Source: RDYZ01 sp964518905 (GTDB taxonomy: Bacteria; Cyanobacteriota; Cyanobacteriia; Cyanobacteriales; Geitlerinemataceae). From it: a DNA stretch of 64,000 bases. The stretch spans positions 33,144-97,143 of the forward strand of contig CAZFJL010000007.1 of assembly GCA_964518905.1 (NCBI GenBank). Direction: 5' to 3'. A program made the translations under genes and the position numbers. Shown here piece by piece: positions 36,918 through 45,370 of the stretch; position 1 is the first letter of the stretch, and the number at the start of each line of letters is the position of its first letter. The notes under the pieces are model-generated. The model was given only the letters and a program-made list of their open reading frames with translations. It had not been told where the DNA came from and searched no databases.

Positions 36918-37172
36918 TTGGATTTCTCGTTTGAAGTGGCGCACGAGGTCGATGCAATCGCTTTCGGCGGGTCGGATGCTGGGGTCGCGCCCAATGAGCA
37001 AGCGTAGGGATTGGAGTTGCTGCATGGAGTCTTCGAGGCGTACCCAGGCTTCAATTCTGAAAAATCCGGTAGCGATATCGAGAACTTTTTGGTTTTCCTG
37101 TTCAATGATTTTGATTAAGATTTCTTGAAGGCTTCTATTTTTCGTGTTGTCGATATAATCTGGAATTGCCAT
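36918..37172 (-). pseudogene. Duplicate 5' fragment of the PLD-helicase gene
   Basis: From ATG 37172, 85 codons match residues 1-85 of the helicase at 32761-36063 with nine amino-acid differences and no indels. Similarity stops abruptly at the shared sequence TTGGATTTCTCG (plus strand 36918-36929 and 35809-35820). The frame then runs nine more unrelated codons to a stop at 36888. The PLD catalytic motif is not included. The copy lies upstream of the toxin-antitoxin pair, which therefore sits between the fragment and the full gene. Confidence 0.85.
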
Positions 37173-37239
37173 GGTATAAAAGTTAGTGTCTTATCGCGAT
37201 ATAAAAGTTAAAGCAATAGTAGTTTTTGAATTTGTAAGT

Positions 37240-38700
37240 CTAAATCATGTGTTTGGATGCTTGGTATCTCAGTCTTTTTAGCGCTTTCTCTTGGATTTGT
37301 CGTACTCGTTCCCGCGTTACTCCCAACTCTCCCCCGATTTCTTGCAAGGTTTTTTCTCCATTTCTTTCGTGAGTAAAAAGTCCAAAACGGTGGATGATAA
37401 CCTTACGATCCTGAATCGGAAGACTTTGTAAAATCTGATAAATTTGTCGTGTTAGATCGTATTTTTCGGCTAGCTCTTCAGGTCGTGGATGATCGTCAAC
37501 AATAAAATCAGAAAATGAAGTATCTTTATCTTCACCAATATATATATCTAGAGAAATTAAATCTCGAAATGCTAAAGTAGTCTTTCTAACTTTCTCTACA
37601 GATATATTAAGCTCTGAAGCAATTAAAGAATAAGTTGATAAAATTCCTTTCTGATAATGCCCTGCTTGAGTTTTACGAATTTTGTGGTATTCATCCCAAA
37701 GGTGAATTGGAAGTCGGATTGTTCGGGAGTCGTTACCAATAGCACGAAGAATGGATTGACGTATCCACCATGTGGCATAAGTTGAGAATTTATTTCCTAG
37801 TTGTGGATCAAATTTCTTGACTGCGGTTAGTAGTCCTACATTACCTTCTTGAATTAAATCTAATAAGTCAAGACTGGAGTAGGTGTAACGTTTGGCAATA
37901 GACACCACAAGCCGTAAATTTGCTTCTACGAGTCGATTCCTTGCGGCTTTACCTATGAATTGTTTTGTATAAAAGTCTGAGAGATTTAATCCAGCGTATG
38001 CAGCCCACTGGGAATCATTGGGCGCTATTCCATATTTTTCTTGATAACCTGTATAGAGGTCTTGCAGCTCAAACCAGAGTTTTGCTCGGCGTGCAAGGGT
38101 GATTTCTTCGGTAGCAGTAAGTAATTTGACTTGGCCAATGGCTTTCAGATAAGAGCCAACGGTATCCCGAGATATTTTCTTACTATCGCGTTTGCGTTGT
38201 GAAGCGAAACTTAAAAAGTGATGTTGTTCTTGGTATAACTTCCGGGGATTCCTACTATTGATCACCAATTTTTTGAGTTGATTTACATCAAATATTTCTG
38301 CTTCTTGTAAACGAATAATACTTGTTTGTATATTCTTAACCAGCTCCATTTTTTGATTGAAGTGATGGAGAGTTGCCAGAACATAAAGTTCTTCATAGCT
38401 GGTTGTTCCAATAACTAAAAATAAGGTTGGTCTGTTGCTGAGATGCTTGGCGATGCTATGAAGTCTACGTTTCAGGATGTCGGGAGAACACCATTTGAGT
38501 TTAAAGAGGATGACTTGGAGTTCGGTTTCTTGGTAGGAGGCGAGGAGATAGCAACGATCGATCGATGATTCGGTGGCAGGATGAAGTTCAAGGGCTTCGA
38601 TGTCCAGTTCTCCGAAGCAGTCTTCGTATCCCAGTTTGACGAATACTTGGGCGAGGCTTTGGGGGTCTTCGATGGTGGTTAAGTCTTCAAGGCATAACAT
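37240..38700 (-). CDS. Sigma-70 family factor with extra N-terminal defence-type domain
   Basis: 486 residues from ATG 38700. Residues 178-208 match sigma region 1.2 (TVGSYLKAIGQVKLLTATEE), 253-335 region 2 (DLLDLIQEGNVGLLTAVKKF; YATWWIRQSILRAI), 340-420 region 3 and 427-480 region 4 (TLQEIGGELGVTRERVRQIQ). So it should direct RNA polymerase. The first 165 residues (LEDLTTIEDPQSLAQVFVKLG to NPRKLYQEQHHF) are not part of any usual sigma factor. They recall the N-terminal domain of Eco57I-type methylases. A longer frame from TTG 38802 would overlap the methylase relic and is rejected. The gene is AT-rich like the rest of the island. Confidence 0.85.
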   Translation of the reverse strand: MLCLEDLTTIEDPQSLAQVFVKLGYEDCFGELDIEALELHPATESSIDRCYLLASYQETELQVILFKLKWCSPDILKRRLHSIAKHLSNRPTLFLVIGTTSYEELYVLATLHHFNQKMELVKNIQTSIIRLQEAEIFDVNQLKKLVINSRNPRKLYQEQHHFLSFASQRKRDSKKISRDTVGSYLKAIGQVKLLTATEEITLARRAKLWFELQDLYTGYQEKYGIAPNDSQWAAYAGLNLSDFYTKQFIGKAARNRLVEANLRLVVSIAKRYTYSSLDLLDLIQEGNVGLLTAVKKFDPQLGNKFSTYATWWIRQSILRAIGNDSRTIRLPIHLWDEYHKIRKTQAGHYQKGILSTYSLIASELNISVEKVRKTTLAFRDLISLDIYIGEDKDTSFSDFIVDDHPRPEELAEKYDLTRQIYQILQSLPIQDRKVIIHRFGLFTHERNGEKTLQEIGGELGVTRERVRQIQEKALKRLRYQASKHMI

Positions 38701-38713
38701 GACTTGGATTGTC

Positions 38714-38896
38714 CTAGGTGGGTTGGATAATTTTGAGGTCAGAGGGGGTGAGACCGTAGAAGTGGGCGACTCGTTCATCAATTTCGGCTTCCCATTCTTC
38801 AACCCCGATCCCTTTGGTGGCTAGGCATTTCTCGACTAATTCTTCTATAGCCTGTTTCTCTTCTTCCTGAGTACAGAGACAAAAACGAGAGACGTC
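38714..38896 (-). pseudogene. C-terminal relic of an Eco57I-type DNA methylase
   Basis: A 60-codon open frame with no start codon, closed by TAG at 38714-38716 and preceded by TAG at 38897-38899. It reads as IEELVEKCLATKGIGVEEW then EAEIDERVAHFYGLTPSDL. An acidic helix followed by the VxxxYGLT ending is the hallmark C-terminus of Eco57I/PglX-type adenine methylases. Nothing of the catalytic NPPY part is left. The sigma-factor ATG lies 14 bp downstream of its stop. Confidence 0.7.
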
Positions 38897-38898
38897 CT

Positions 38899-38929
38899 AA
38901 AACTAGCCTGAACTCGTAGGCTGGGTTTT
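38899..38929 (-). terminator. Probable terminator of the small secreted protein gene
   Basis: AAAACTAGCCT and AGGCTGGGTTTT pair with one bulge and an 8-nt loop. On the minus strand the stem ends in GTTTT, 21 bp past the stop at 38950. It also separates that gene from the methylase relic. Confidence 0.5.
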
Positions 38930-38949
38930 ACTACTAGCAACGACCAGTT

Positions 38950-39351
38950 CTAATCACAGGCGTTGTTATAGAGCCATCTTCCCCAGTCTGTTTGAACATC
39001 TAGTCCAATGTAGTCATAGAAATCGTACGAACCATCTCCATAAACTAGGTACAGAGCAGGCGTATCCTCATAACTAATATTCATATTACAAACGCTGTAT
39101 GCTCCAAACTCTGAACCATATACTGAGAAATCATTCCAAATACTGTAGGCTCCAAATTCTGCACCATATGGCGAGTACGTATTCCAAACACAGTTCATGT
39201 CATAGTCGTTGCAATCCTCCCCATTAATTTGTACGGTTCCAAGAAACTGGCCGGTAGCATCAGAACGGATCTGTAGTTCTTGTGCCATCACCGCAGGACT
39301 CACGGCAGAAAAGCATGTCGTCAAAAATACGCAAAGTGTCCTTATTTTCAT
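38950..39351 (-). CDS. Small secreted protein with YGxEFGAYS repeats
   Basis: 133 residues. The N-terminal signal peptide is CVFLTTCFSAVSPAVMAQ, with a cleavage site after AMA-like VMA. The mature part carries two near-identical units, SPYGAEFGAYSIWN and SVYGSEFGAYSVCN, and four Cys. Similar N-x-YG-x(Y/F)-x-SYS-x-WN units are found in other small exported bacterial proteins of unknown role. ATG 39351 has AGGAG 4-5 nt upstream (AAGGAGTGATTTC on the minus strand), a good ribosome-binding site. It is AT-rich like the island beside it. Function unknown. Confidence 0.75.
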   Translation of the reverse strand: MKIRTLCVFLTTCFSAVSPAVMAQELQIRSDATGQFLGTVQINGEDCNDYDMNCVWNTYSPYGAEFGAYSIWNDFSVYGSEFGAYSVCNMNISYEDTPALYLVYGDGSYDFYDYIGLDVQTDWGRWLYNNACD

Positions 39352-39477
39352 GAAATCACTCCTTGTGTGGATTTTTTTATTTTAGTGTGTGACTGAATTG
39401 CTTCAGCTCATGCTTATTGAAAATCCCCAAAACATCAAAAATATTCGCAATCTTTTTAACATCGCTAAAAAAGAGCG

Positions 39478-39510
39478 AGACCTCGGATTTCGCAAAGAAA
39501 TTCGAGGTCT
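39478..39510 (-). terminator. Rho-independent terminator of hemJ
   Basis: Arms AGACCTCGGATTTC (39478-39491) and GAAATTCGAGGTCT (39497-39510) form a 14-bp stem with one mismatch and a 5-nt loop. On the minus strand it is followed by CGCTCTTTTTTAGC. It is 39 bp past the hemJ stop. Confidence 0.75.
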
Positions 39511-39548
39511 TAAACAATCAGATCGTGAATGACACAAATTAAAGCGAC

Positions 39549-40121
39549 TTAATTCGACGAATTCGCCTCAGTAAGCTGACGCTCCTTGTCTAAACGACGC
39601 TTCCGCGCGTAAAGCTGAATCGTCACCGCCATCAACACCACCAAACCCACCATCACCCACACCGTCGCATCCGTCGGCAAACTCGTCTTAAACACCGCCA
39701 ACATCACGATCGCCACCAGCAACAGCGTCGGTAGCTCATTCATCGCCCGTAACTGCTTGCTATTCCATTTACAGGTTCCCGCCTCAAGCTGCTTGATCAA
39801 ACGACCGCAGTAAATGTGATAGGCGATCAACAGCGCCACAAACCCCAGCTTGACGTGAATCCACCAGGACTTGAGCACATCCGGCTCCGTTGTCAGCAAA
39901 CCGATCGCCATCGCGATCGTCACCAGCATTCCCGGCGTCGTGATGATGTTATACAGCCGCTTCTCCATAATCAGATACTGATTTTTGAGAATACTTTGCG
40001 CCGGTTCCGGTTCGAGGTCAGCTTCGACGTGATATATAAACAGCCGCACCAGGTAAAACAGTCCGGCGAACCAAACAACGATACCGATCAGATGGAAGGC
40101 TTTGTACCAGTAATAGGCCAT
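39549..40121 (-). CDS. hemJ: Protoporphyrinogen IX oxidase HemJ
   Basis: Oxidises protoporphyrinogen IX to protoporphyrin IX, the last common step of heme and chlorophyll synthesis, in the membrane. The 190-residue protein has the HemJ N-terminus YYWYKAFHLIGIVVWFAGLF, with the conserved His10 in helix 1 and LVRLFIYH after it. Four or five membrane spans follow. LRAMNELPTLLLVAIVMLAV is a family signature near the third helix. HemJ is the usual form in cyanobacteria that lack HemY. Its own terminator lies directly downstream. Confidence 0.92.
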   Translation of the reverse strand: MAYYWYKAFHLIGIVVWFAGLFYLVRLFIYHVEADLEPEPAQSILKNQYLIMEKRLYNIITTPGMLVTIAMAIGLLTTEPDVLKSWWIHVKLGFVALLIAYHIYCGRLIKQLEAGTCKWNSKQLRAMNELPTLLLVAIVMLAVFKTSLPTDATVWVMVGLVVLMAVTIQLYARKRRLDKERQLTEANSSN

Positions 40122-40562
40122 AGGTCAAATCGAAAATGATTAGAGGGGATGATATAAGGAGTTGTAATACCCGAAGGCACACAGCGTTTTTTTGTGCGAC
40201 CAATACTCCGATCGGAGTCACAAAACTGCGATCAAGCACTTAGGATCTAGCACGAATGTTTGACGCTTGGCTTTAGTTAGGATACAAACCCCGGTTCGTT
40301 CGTGGGGGATTTGTTACGCGGTGTTACGCAACCTTCCGAGTTAAAAATTGATATCGTTGCGAGTACAGGACTCACGTCAGGGGAATTAGAAGTCCGACTT
40401 CTCGCATCATCCTGGAATCTGGAACAGCGACGGCTCCTTCAGAAGTCGGACTTCTGTGTAAGTCCTAGAGTAGAGTCTGAGTTGTCAAACCGGCCTCGTA
40501 TATGCTGATCAGACCAAAATGACCGTCTACATAGCGCTAAAGCACCCGTATTTCGCCTGAGA
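40122..40562. other. Gene-free region between hemJ and the large sensor kinase
   Basis: About 440 bp between divergent genes. It holds the paired AGAAGTC-GACTTCT repeats (40388-40455) and otherwise no gene I can support. Both promoters should lie here. Confidence 0.45.
40388..40455. repeat. Paired inverted repeat AGAAGTC-GACTTCT
   Basis: AGAAGTCCGACTTCT (40388-40402) and its exact reverse complement AGAAGTCGGACTTCT (40441-40455) are 38 bp apart. Each arm is itself palindromic around one base. A related stem occurs at 23243-23271. This is probably a dispersed repeat family. Confidence 0.65.
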
Positions 40563-43500
40563 TTGTCTATGTCCTCAATACACTGCTCTGCTATCGAGAT
40601 GGCGATCGTCGATGCCCCAATGCTGACGCCCGAAACGATCGTCCGTGAGGCGATCGCGCGGCTGGTCGCGGACGATTCGGGTGCGTCGTCGGAATCGAGC
40701 CAGACTGCGATCGAGCCAGAATTACCGATCTCGACGGGACGAGAACGATCGAGTTGTGCGCTTGTCGTTGAACAGCATCGGGCGATCGGCGTTGCGACGG
40801 AACGCGATCTGATGGCAGCGGTTCTGCGTCCGGACGCGCTGGATACGCTCACATTAGCTGACGTGATGTCGCCCGTGTCTCTGACCTGGCGCAAAGCCGA
40901 TATCAACGAGCTGGCGGATTTACGCGCGATCGGGCAGCAGATGCGACAGCAGGGCGTGACGATCGTCCCCGTTCTCGACGATCGCGATCGACCCCTGGGC
41001 ATCATCTCGGAGATGAGCCTGCTACAGGCTCTCCAACCCCCCGAAGGGGAGATCCTGCACGCAGGATCGATCGATCCTGCCGAGATCGCCACCTGGCGAG
41101 GACATGCCGCTCGCTATCGTGCCCTATTTGAAGACGCCCACGACGCCATTCTTATTGCCAATCTAGACGGCTATATTACCGATGTGAATTATCAAGCCGA
41201 AGTGATGTTCGGCTATTCACGTCAGGAGTTGATCGGGCTACACCAATCCGAATTGCATCCTCCAGAAGATGTTGAGAAAACATCGGCGAGCTTTCAGGAA
41301 GTGCTACGAGAGCAGATTAACACCGCGACAAATTTACGCATCTTATGCAAGAACAAACACATCAAGTGCGTTGATATTCGCGGCAAAATGATCATGGTGG
41401 GAGATCGACCCATTATTCAAAGCATTTTCCATGAGGTTACACAAGAGCAAAAAATAGAAGAGACGTTGCAGATTTTAGTGAAGCAGACAGAAGATAAACA
41501 AGGTGACGAATTCTTTGTGTCTTTAGTACAGGCGATCGCCCAGGCACTGAGTGTTGACTACGTCTTTCTGGTGGAATTGACAGGCGAAAGTATGACAACT
41601 CTCGCAATCTATTCTCAAGGAAAACTGCAATCTAATGTGGCGTATGGTCTCGAAAACACACCATGCGAATGTGTGCTAAAACGCGGAAGCTTTATCTGTA
41701 AATCTGGAGTTCAACAGCGTTTCCCGAATGATCAACATCTCTTGGCAATGGCGGCAGAAAGCTATGTCGGTATTGCACTACTTGATCAAAAAGGAGAGAC
41801 CCTCGGAAATCTTTTTGTGATCAATAAACAGCCGATGGAGAATATTCAATCTATTCTTTCGGTTTTGGGAATTTTCTCAACTCGTGCCGCCGCAGAGCTG
41901 GAGCGTCAACGCGCAAATAAACAACTCGAAAAACTCAATCAAGATCTCCAAAAAACTCTTGAAAAACGCACAACTGAACTGCGTGAACGAGAACATTTTC
42001 TACACACACTACTAGATCTTGAAGATTTTCCAATATCTATTTTTTGGAAAAATAAAAATTCGGTCTATCTTGGTTGCAACCGAGCATTGCTACATGATGC
42101 CAATCTGAAACATTTTGATGAAATCATTGGCAAAAATGATTATGAAATGCCCTGGGCAGAGACAGAGGCGGATAAATATCGCGCCGACGATCGCGAGGTG
42201 ATGGAATCCAATCAGCCAAAACTGGGCATCATTGAAACGCAAGTTCAAGCCGATGGACGTCAAGTTTGGCTAGAAACGAATAAGATGCCCTTTCATGATC
42301 TCGATGGCAATGTCATGGGGGTCTTGGGGCTATATCAAAATATTACCGATCGCAAACAGGCAGAATCCGAATTACAGCAGATTTCAACGCGGCTAAACCT
42401 CGCAGTACAGTCCGCCAAGATCGGTATCTGGGAATGGAATATCAGCACCAATGTTCTGATTTGGGATGAGCAGATGTTCGCGTTATATGGCATCAAGAAT
42501 TTCAAGAATATTCTGAACAATAATGCTTATGAATTTTGGCTCAGTTGTCTACATCCAGAAGATAGTGAACGCGCCCACCGTTCTACCCAAGCGACACTGT
42601 CGGGGTCGGCTGACTATGATCTTGAATTTCGGATTGTGCGGCCAAATGGTGAAATTCGCTTTTTGCACACCAATGCCATTGTGCAGCGCGATGAGCAGGG
42701 ACGGCCATTGGGCATGGTTGGGGTTAACTATGACATCACGGATCTGAAACGCACCGAACAGCAGCTCCAGCAACAGCTCGAAACGATCGACGCAGCCGTT
42801 GAGAGCATAGCGATTCTCCAGAACGAGCGCTACGTTTCGATCAATCCTGCTCACGTCAAATTGTTTGGTTACGAACATGCCGATGAACTGATCGGCAAAA
42901 GCTGGAAAATGCTGTACGAGCCTGACGAGCTTGCCCGGTTTGAACACGATATTTTCCCCGTGCTCATACGCGATCGGGTCTGGGAAGGCGAGACGATCGC
43001 GCGACGCAAGGATGGATCAACCTTCATCCAGGGTTTATCGCTCACCTTGTCCGAAGATGGCGCTCTAATTTGTATGTGTCGCGACATCACGGCGCGAAAG
43101 CAAGCCGAGGCAGATCTGCGGGCGAGTGAAACACGGTGGCAGTTTGCGCTCGAAGGGGTTGGGGACGGTATTTGGGATTGGGATCTACAGGCGGATGAGA
43201 TCTTTTACTCGAAGCAATGGAAGACGCTTTTGGGCTATCGCGAAGATGAAATCAGCAGCACGCTAGGAGAATGGGATAGCCGCCTGCATCCGGATGACCG
43301 AGAACGATGCTATGCCGAACTCGATGATTATTTGACCGGTAAAACGCCGATCTATCAAAGTGAATATCGGATTCATTGTCGAGATGGAAGCTATAAATGG
43401 GTGCTCGATCGCGGTCAGGTCATCGAATACGATAGCGACGGGAAGCCTCGGCGTATCATCGGCTTGCATTCGGACATTACAGAACGCAAGCAAGCCGAAC

Positions 43501-45344
43501 AACAATTGCGCGACGCGAAAGAGGCTGCCGAATTTGCTGATCGTGCTAAAAGCAACTTCCTGGCGTTAATGAGCCACGAGATCCGCACGCCGATCAATGG
43601 GGTTCTCGGTTTAGCCCATCTGATGCAGCAAACCCAGCTAGACGGTCAGCAGCAGGAATACCTCACCAATCTCCGTCATTCCGCTCAGTCGCTTTCGCAA
43701 ATCGTGAACGACATTCTCGATTTTTCTAAAATCGAAGCGGATAAACTGAGCCTGGATACGATCAAATTTGAGCTAGACGAGGTGATCGATCGTCTCAAAG
43801 CCGTGCTGGCTCTCAAAGCGAGCGAAAAACACCTCAATCTCCAGTTTGAGATTGGCGAAACGGTTCCCCGCTGGTTGATTGGCGATCCGCTGCGCCTGGG
43901 GCAAGTGGCGATTAACTTGGTTGGTAACGCGATTAAATTTACCGATCGCGGCAGCGTCACGATCCGGATTGAAGAGCGCGATCGCACCGACACCACCACC
44001 CGCCTGCAATTTACGGTACGCGACACCGGTATTGGTCTCACCCCAGCCCAGATCAAAATCCTGTTTGAGCCCTTTACTCAAGTAGACCCATCGGCCAGTC
44101 GCCGCCAGAGCGGTACAGGATTGGGGCTAACGATTTGTCAACGACTCGTGGAATTGATGGGAGGAACCATCCAAGTCCAGAGCGAACCCGGCCAAGGCAG
44201 TACGTTCTGTTTTGAGCTAACGCTTGAGTACGACGAGACCAATGATCAAGATCCGTATCAAGATCGATCGCCAAAAAGTCTAGACCTGCCAGATCAGGGC
44301 GCTTACCGTAAGAATACGGAGTACACATACGCAACTAATTTTTCCATAACACCGTCGAAAAATGAGCTGCCAAACAAAACCAGCTCTACGAACATCAGCT
44401 CTATGACATATCCACCCACCCGCTCAATCCTCCACGGTGCGTCAGTCTTGCTCGTCGAAGATAACGACGTGAATCAATTGGTTGCGCGTAAAGTTTTAGA
44501 GCAGCTCGGCATGAAGGTCGAGCTGGCGGTGAATGGTCGCAAGGCGATCGCTCAAGTTTTACATCGTCGCTACGATCTGATCTTGATGGATGTCCGGATG
44601 CCGGAAATGGACGGGCTGGAAGCCACGCGCCGGATTCGCCGTCTCTCCGAACTGGGCAATGTGCAAACGCAGTATCTCAAGACGGTTCCGATTATTGCGA
44701 TGACGGCTCATGCCTTTGAATCGGATCAGCAACGCAGTTTGCAAGCGGGCATGAATGACCATCTCAGCAAGCCGATCGACCCCGAGACGTTACGCAAAAC
44801 GCTCACCGATTGGATCAGGCAAAGCAAAGACTCTGAGCCAGCTCCATCTTTTCCCGTTTCACCGCCGATTTCTCTACCACGAACGACAGCGTCGATCGCG
44901 CCACCAACCCCAACACCGTCTCCAGTCAGTCCAGTCGTTGACTCAAGCTCTAGTCCACCAATGCTACCCGGTTTGGACGTTGCGGATGGGCTAGCTCGGG
45001 TCTATGACGATACCCAGCTCTATCGAGATCTCCTCAAGCTGTTTGCCGAAATTTATCAGCCGTTCGCATCGGATTTACACGCCGCCTTTCAGGCCGGTAA
45101 TTATGGGCAAGTTATCCATCTCGTTCATACGCTCAAAGGAGCTGCTGCAAATGTTTCGGCAATGACCGTTGTGGCGCAATCTGACCAGGTACTCCAGACG
45201 CTACGAACGCAGACCCATAGTTGTCCGACGATCCAGTTTGAATCCGACAAGATTGCCGGACTCTTACGATCGCTCGATTTGACGCTGTCTAGCATTGCTG
45301 ACGCCATCGATACCATTGCCGTCGATCCGAAGTCGTTTACCTAA
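40563..45344 (+). CDS. Hybrid sensor histidine kinase: CBS-PAS-GAF-PAS(4)-HisKA-HATPase-REC-HPt
   Basis: A 1593-residue soluble phosphorelay protein. Order of domains: a CBS pair (about 10-155), PAS (170-295), GAF (305-455), coiled coil (455-480), four PAS/PAC modules (485-980), and HisKA with MSHEIRTPINGV (His1005). HATPase follows with the GTGLGLTI box, then a receiver with LILMDVRMPEMDG (Asp1343) and an HPt with VHTLKGAA (His1522). All catalytic residues are intact. The N-terminal CBS pair is unusual; CBS domains often bind adenine nucleotides, so energy charge may be one input. No membrane segment is seen. No dedicated response regulator gene is adjacent. Confidence 0.93.
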   Translation: MSMSSIHCSAIEMAIVDAPMLTPETIVREAIARLVADDSGASSESSQTAIEPELPISTGRERSSCALVVEQHRAIGVATERDLMAAVLRPDALDTLTLADVMSPVSLTWRKADINELADLRAIGQQMRQQGVTIVPVLDDRDRPLGIISEMSLLQALQPPEGEILHAGSIDPAEIATWRGHAARYRALFEDAHDAILIANLDGYITDVNYQAEVMFGYSRQELIGLHQSELHPPEDVEKTSASFQEVLREQINTATNLRILCKNKHIKCVDIRGKMIMVGDRPIIQSIFHEVTQEQKIEETLQILVKQTEDKQGDEFFVSLVQAIAQALSVDYVFLVELTGESMTTLAIYSQGKLQSNVAYGLENTPCECVLKRGSFICKSGVQQRFPNDQHLLAMAAESYVGIALLDQKGETLGNLFVINKQPMENIQSILSVLGIFSTRAAAELERQRANKQLEKLNQDLQKTLEKRTTELREREHFLHTLLDLEDFPISIFWKNKNSVYLGCNRALLHDANLKHFDEIIGKNDYEMPWAETEADKYRADDREVMESNQPKLGIIETQVQADGRQVWLETNKMPFHDLDGNVMGVLGLYQNITDRKQAESELQQISTRLNLAVQSAKIGIWEWNISTNVLIWDEQMFALYGIKNFKNILNNNAYEFWLSCLHPEDSERAHRSTQATLSGSADYDLEFRIVRPNGEIRFLHTNAIVQRDEQGRPLGMVGVNYDITDLKRTEQQLQQQLETIDAAVESIAILQNERYVSINPAHVKLFGYEHADELIGKSWKMLYEPDELARFEHDIFPVLIRDRVWEGETIARRKDGSTFIQGLSLTLSEDGALICMCRDITARKQAEADLRASETRWQFALEGVGDGIWDWDLQADEIFYSKQWKTLLGYREDEISSTLGEWDSRLHPDDRERCYAELDDYLTGKTPIYQSEYRIHCRDGSYKWVLDRGQVIEYDSDGKPRRIIGLHSDITERKQAEQQLRDAKEAAEFADRAKSNFLALMSHEIRTPINGVLGLAHLMQQTQLDGQQQEYLTNLRHSAQSLSQIVNDILDFSKIEADKLSLDTIKFELDEVIDRLKAVLALKASEKHLNLQFEIGETVPRWLIGDPLRLGQVAINLVGNAIKFTDRGSVTIRIEERDRTDTTTRLQFTVRDTGIGLTPAQIKILFEPFTQVDPSASRRQSGTGLGLTICQRLVELMGGTIQVQSEPGQGSTFCFELTLEYDETNDQDPYQDRSPKSLDLPDQGAYRKNTEYTYATNFSITPSKNELPNKTSSTNISSMTYPPTRSILHGASVLLVEDNDVNQLVARKVLEQLGMKVELAVNGRKAIAQVLHRRYDLILMDVRMPEMDGLEATRRIRRLSELGNVQTQYLKTVPIIAMTAHAFESDQQRSLQAGMNDHLSKPIDPETLRKTLTDWIRQSKDSEPAPSFPVSPPISLPRTTASIAPPTPTPSPVSPVVDSSSSPPMLPGLDVADGLARVYDDTQLYRDLLKLFAEIYQPFASDLHAAFQAGNYGQVIHLVHTLKGAAANVSAMTVVAQSDQVLQTLRTQTHSCPTIQFESDKIAGLLRSLDLTLSSIADAIDTIAVDPKSFT

Positions 45345-45370
45345 CGGCGAAAACTTCTGACCCGTGGCGA

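Noticed and set aside
36888..37172. Short intact gene for a 94-residue helicase-like protein
   Set aside because: It is a truncated copy of the helicase 5' end with nine unrelated codons at the break; treated as a pseudogene fragment.
38701..38802. N-terminal extension of the sigma factor from TTG 38802
   Set aside because: The extra codons read the methylase relic in another frame and have no sigma-like or folded character; ATG 38700 begins the domain.
32761..38896. Complete BREX or DISARM system
   Set aside because: Only the helicase and a methylase relic are present; none of the other required genes of either system is seen.
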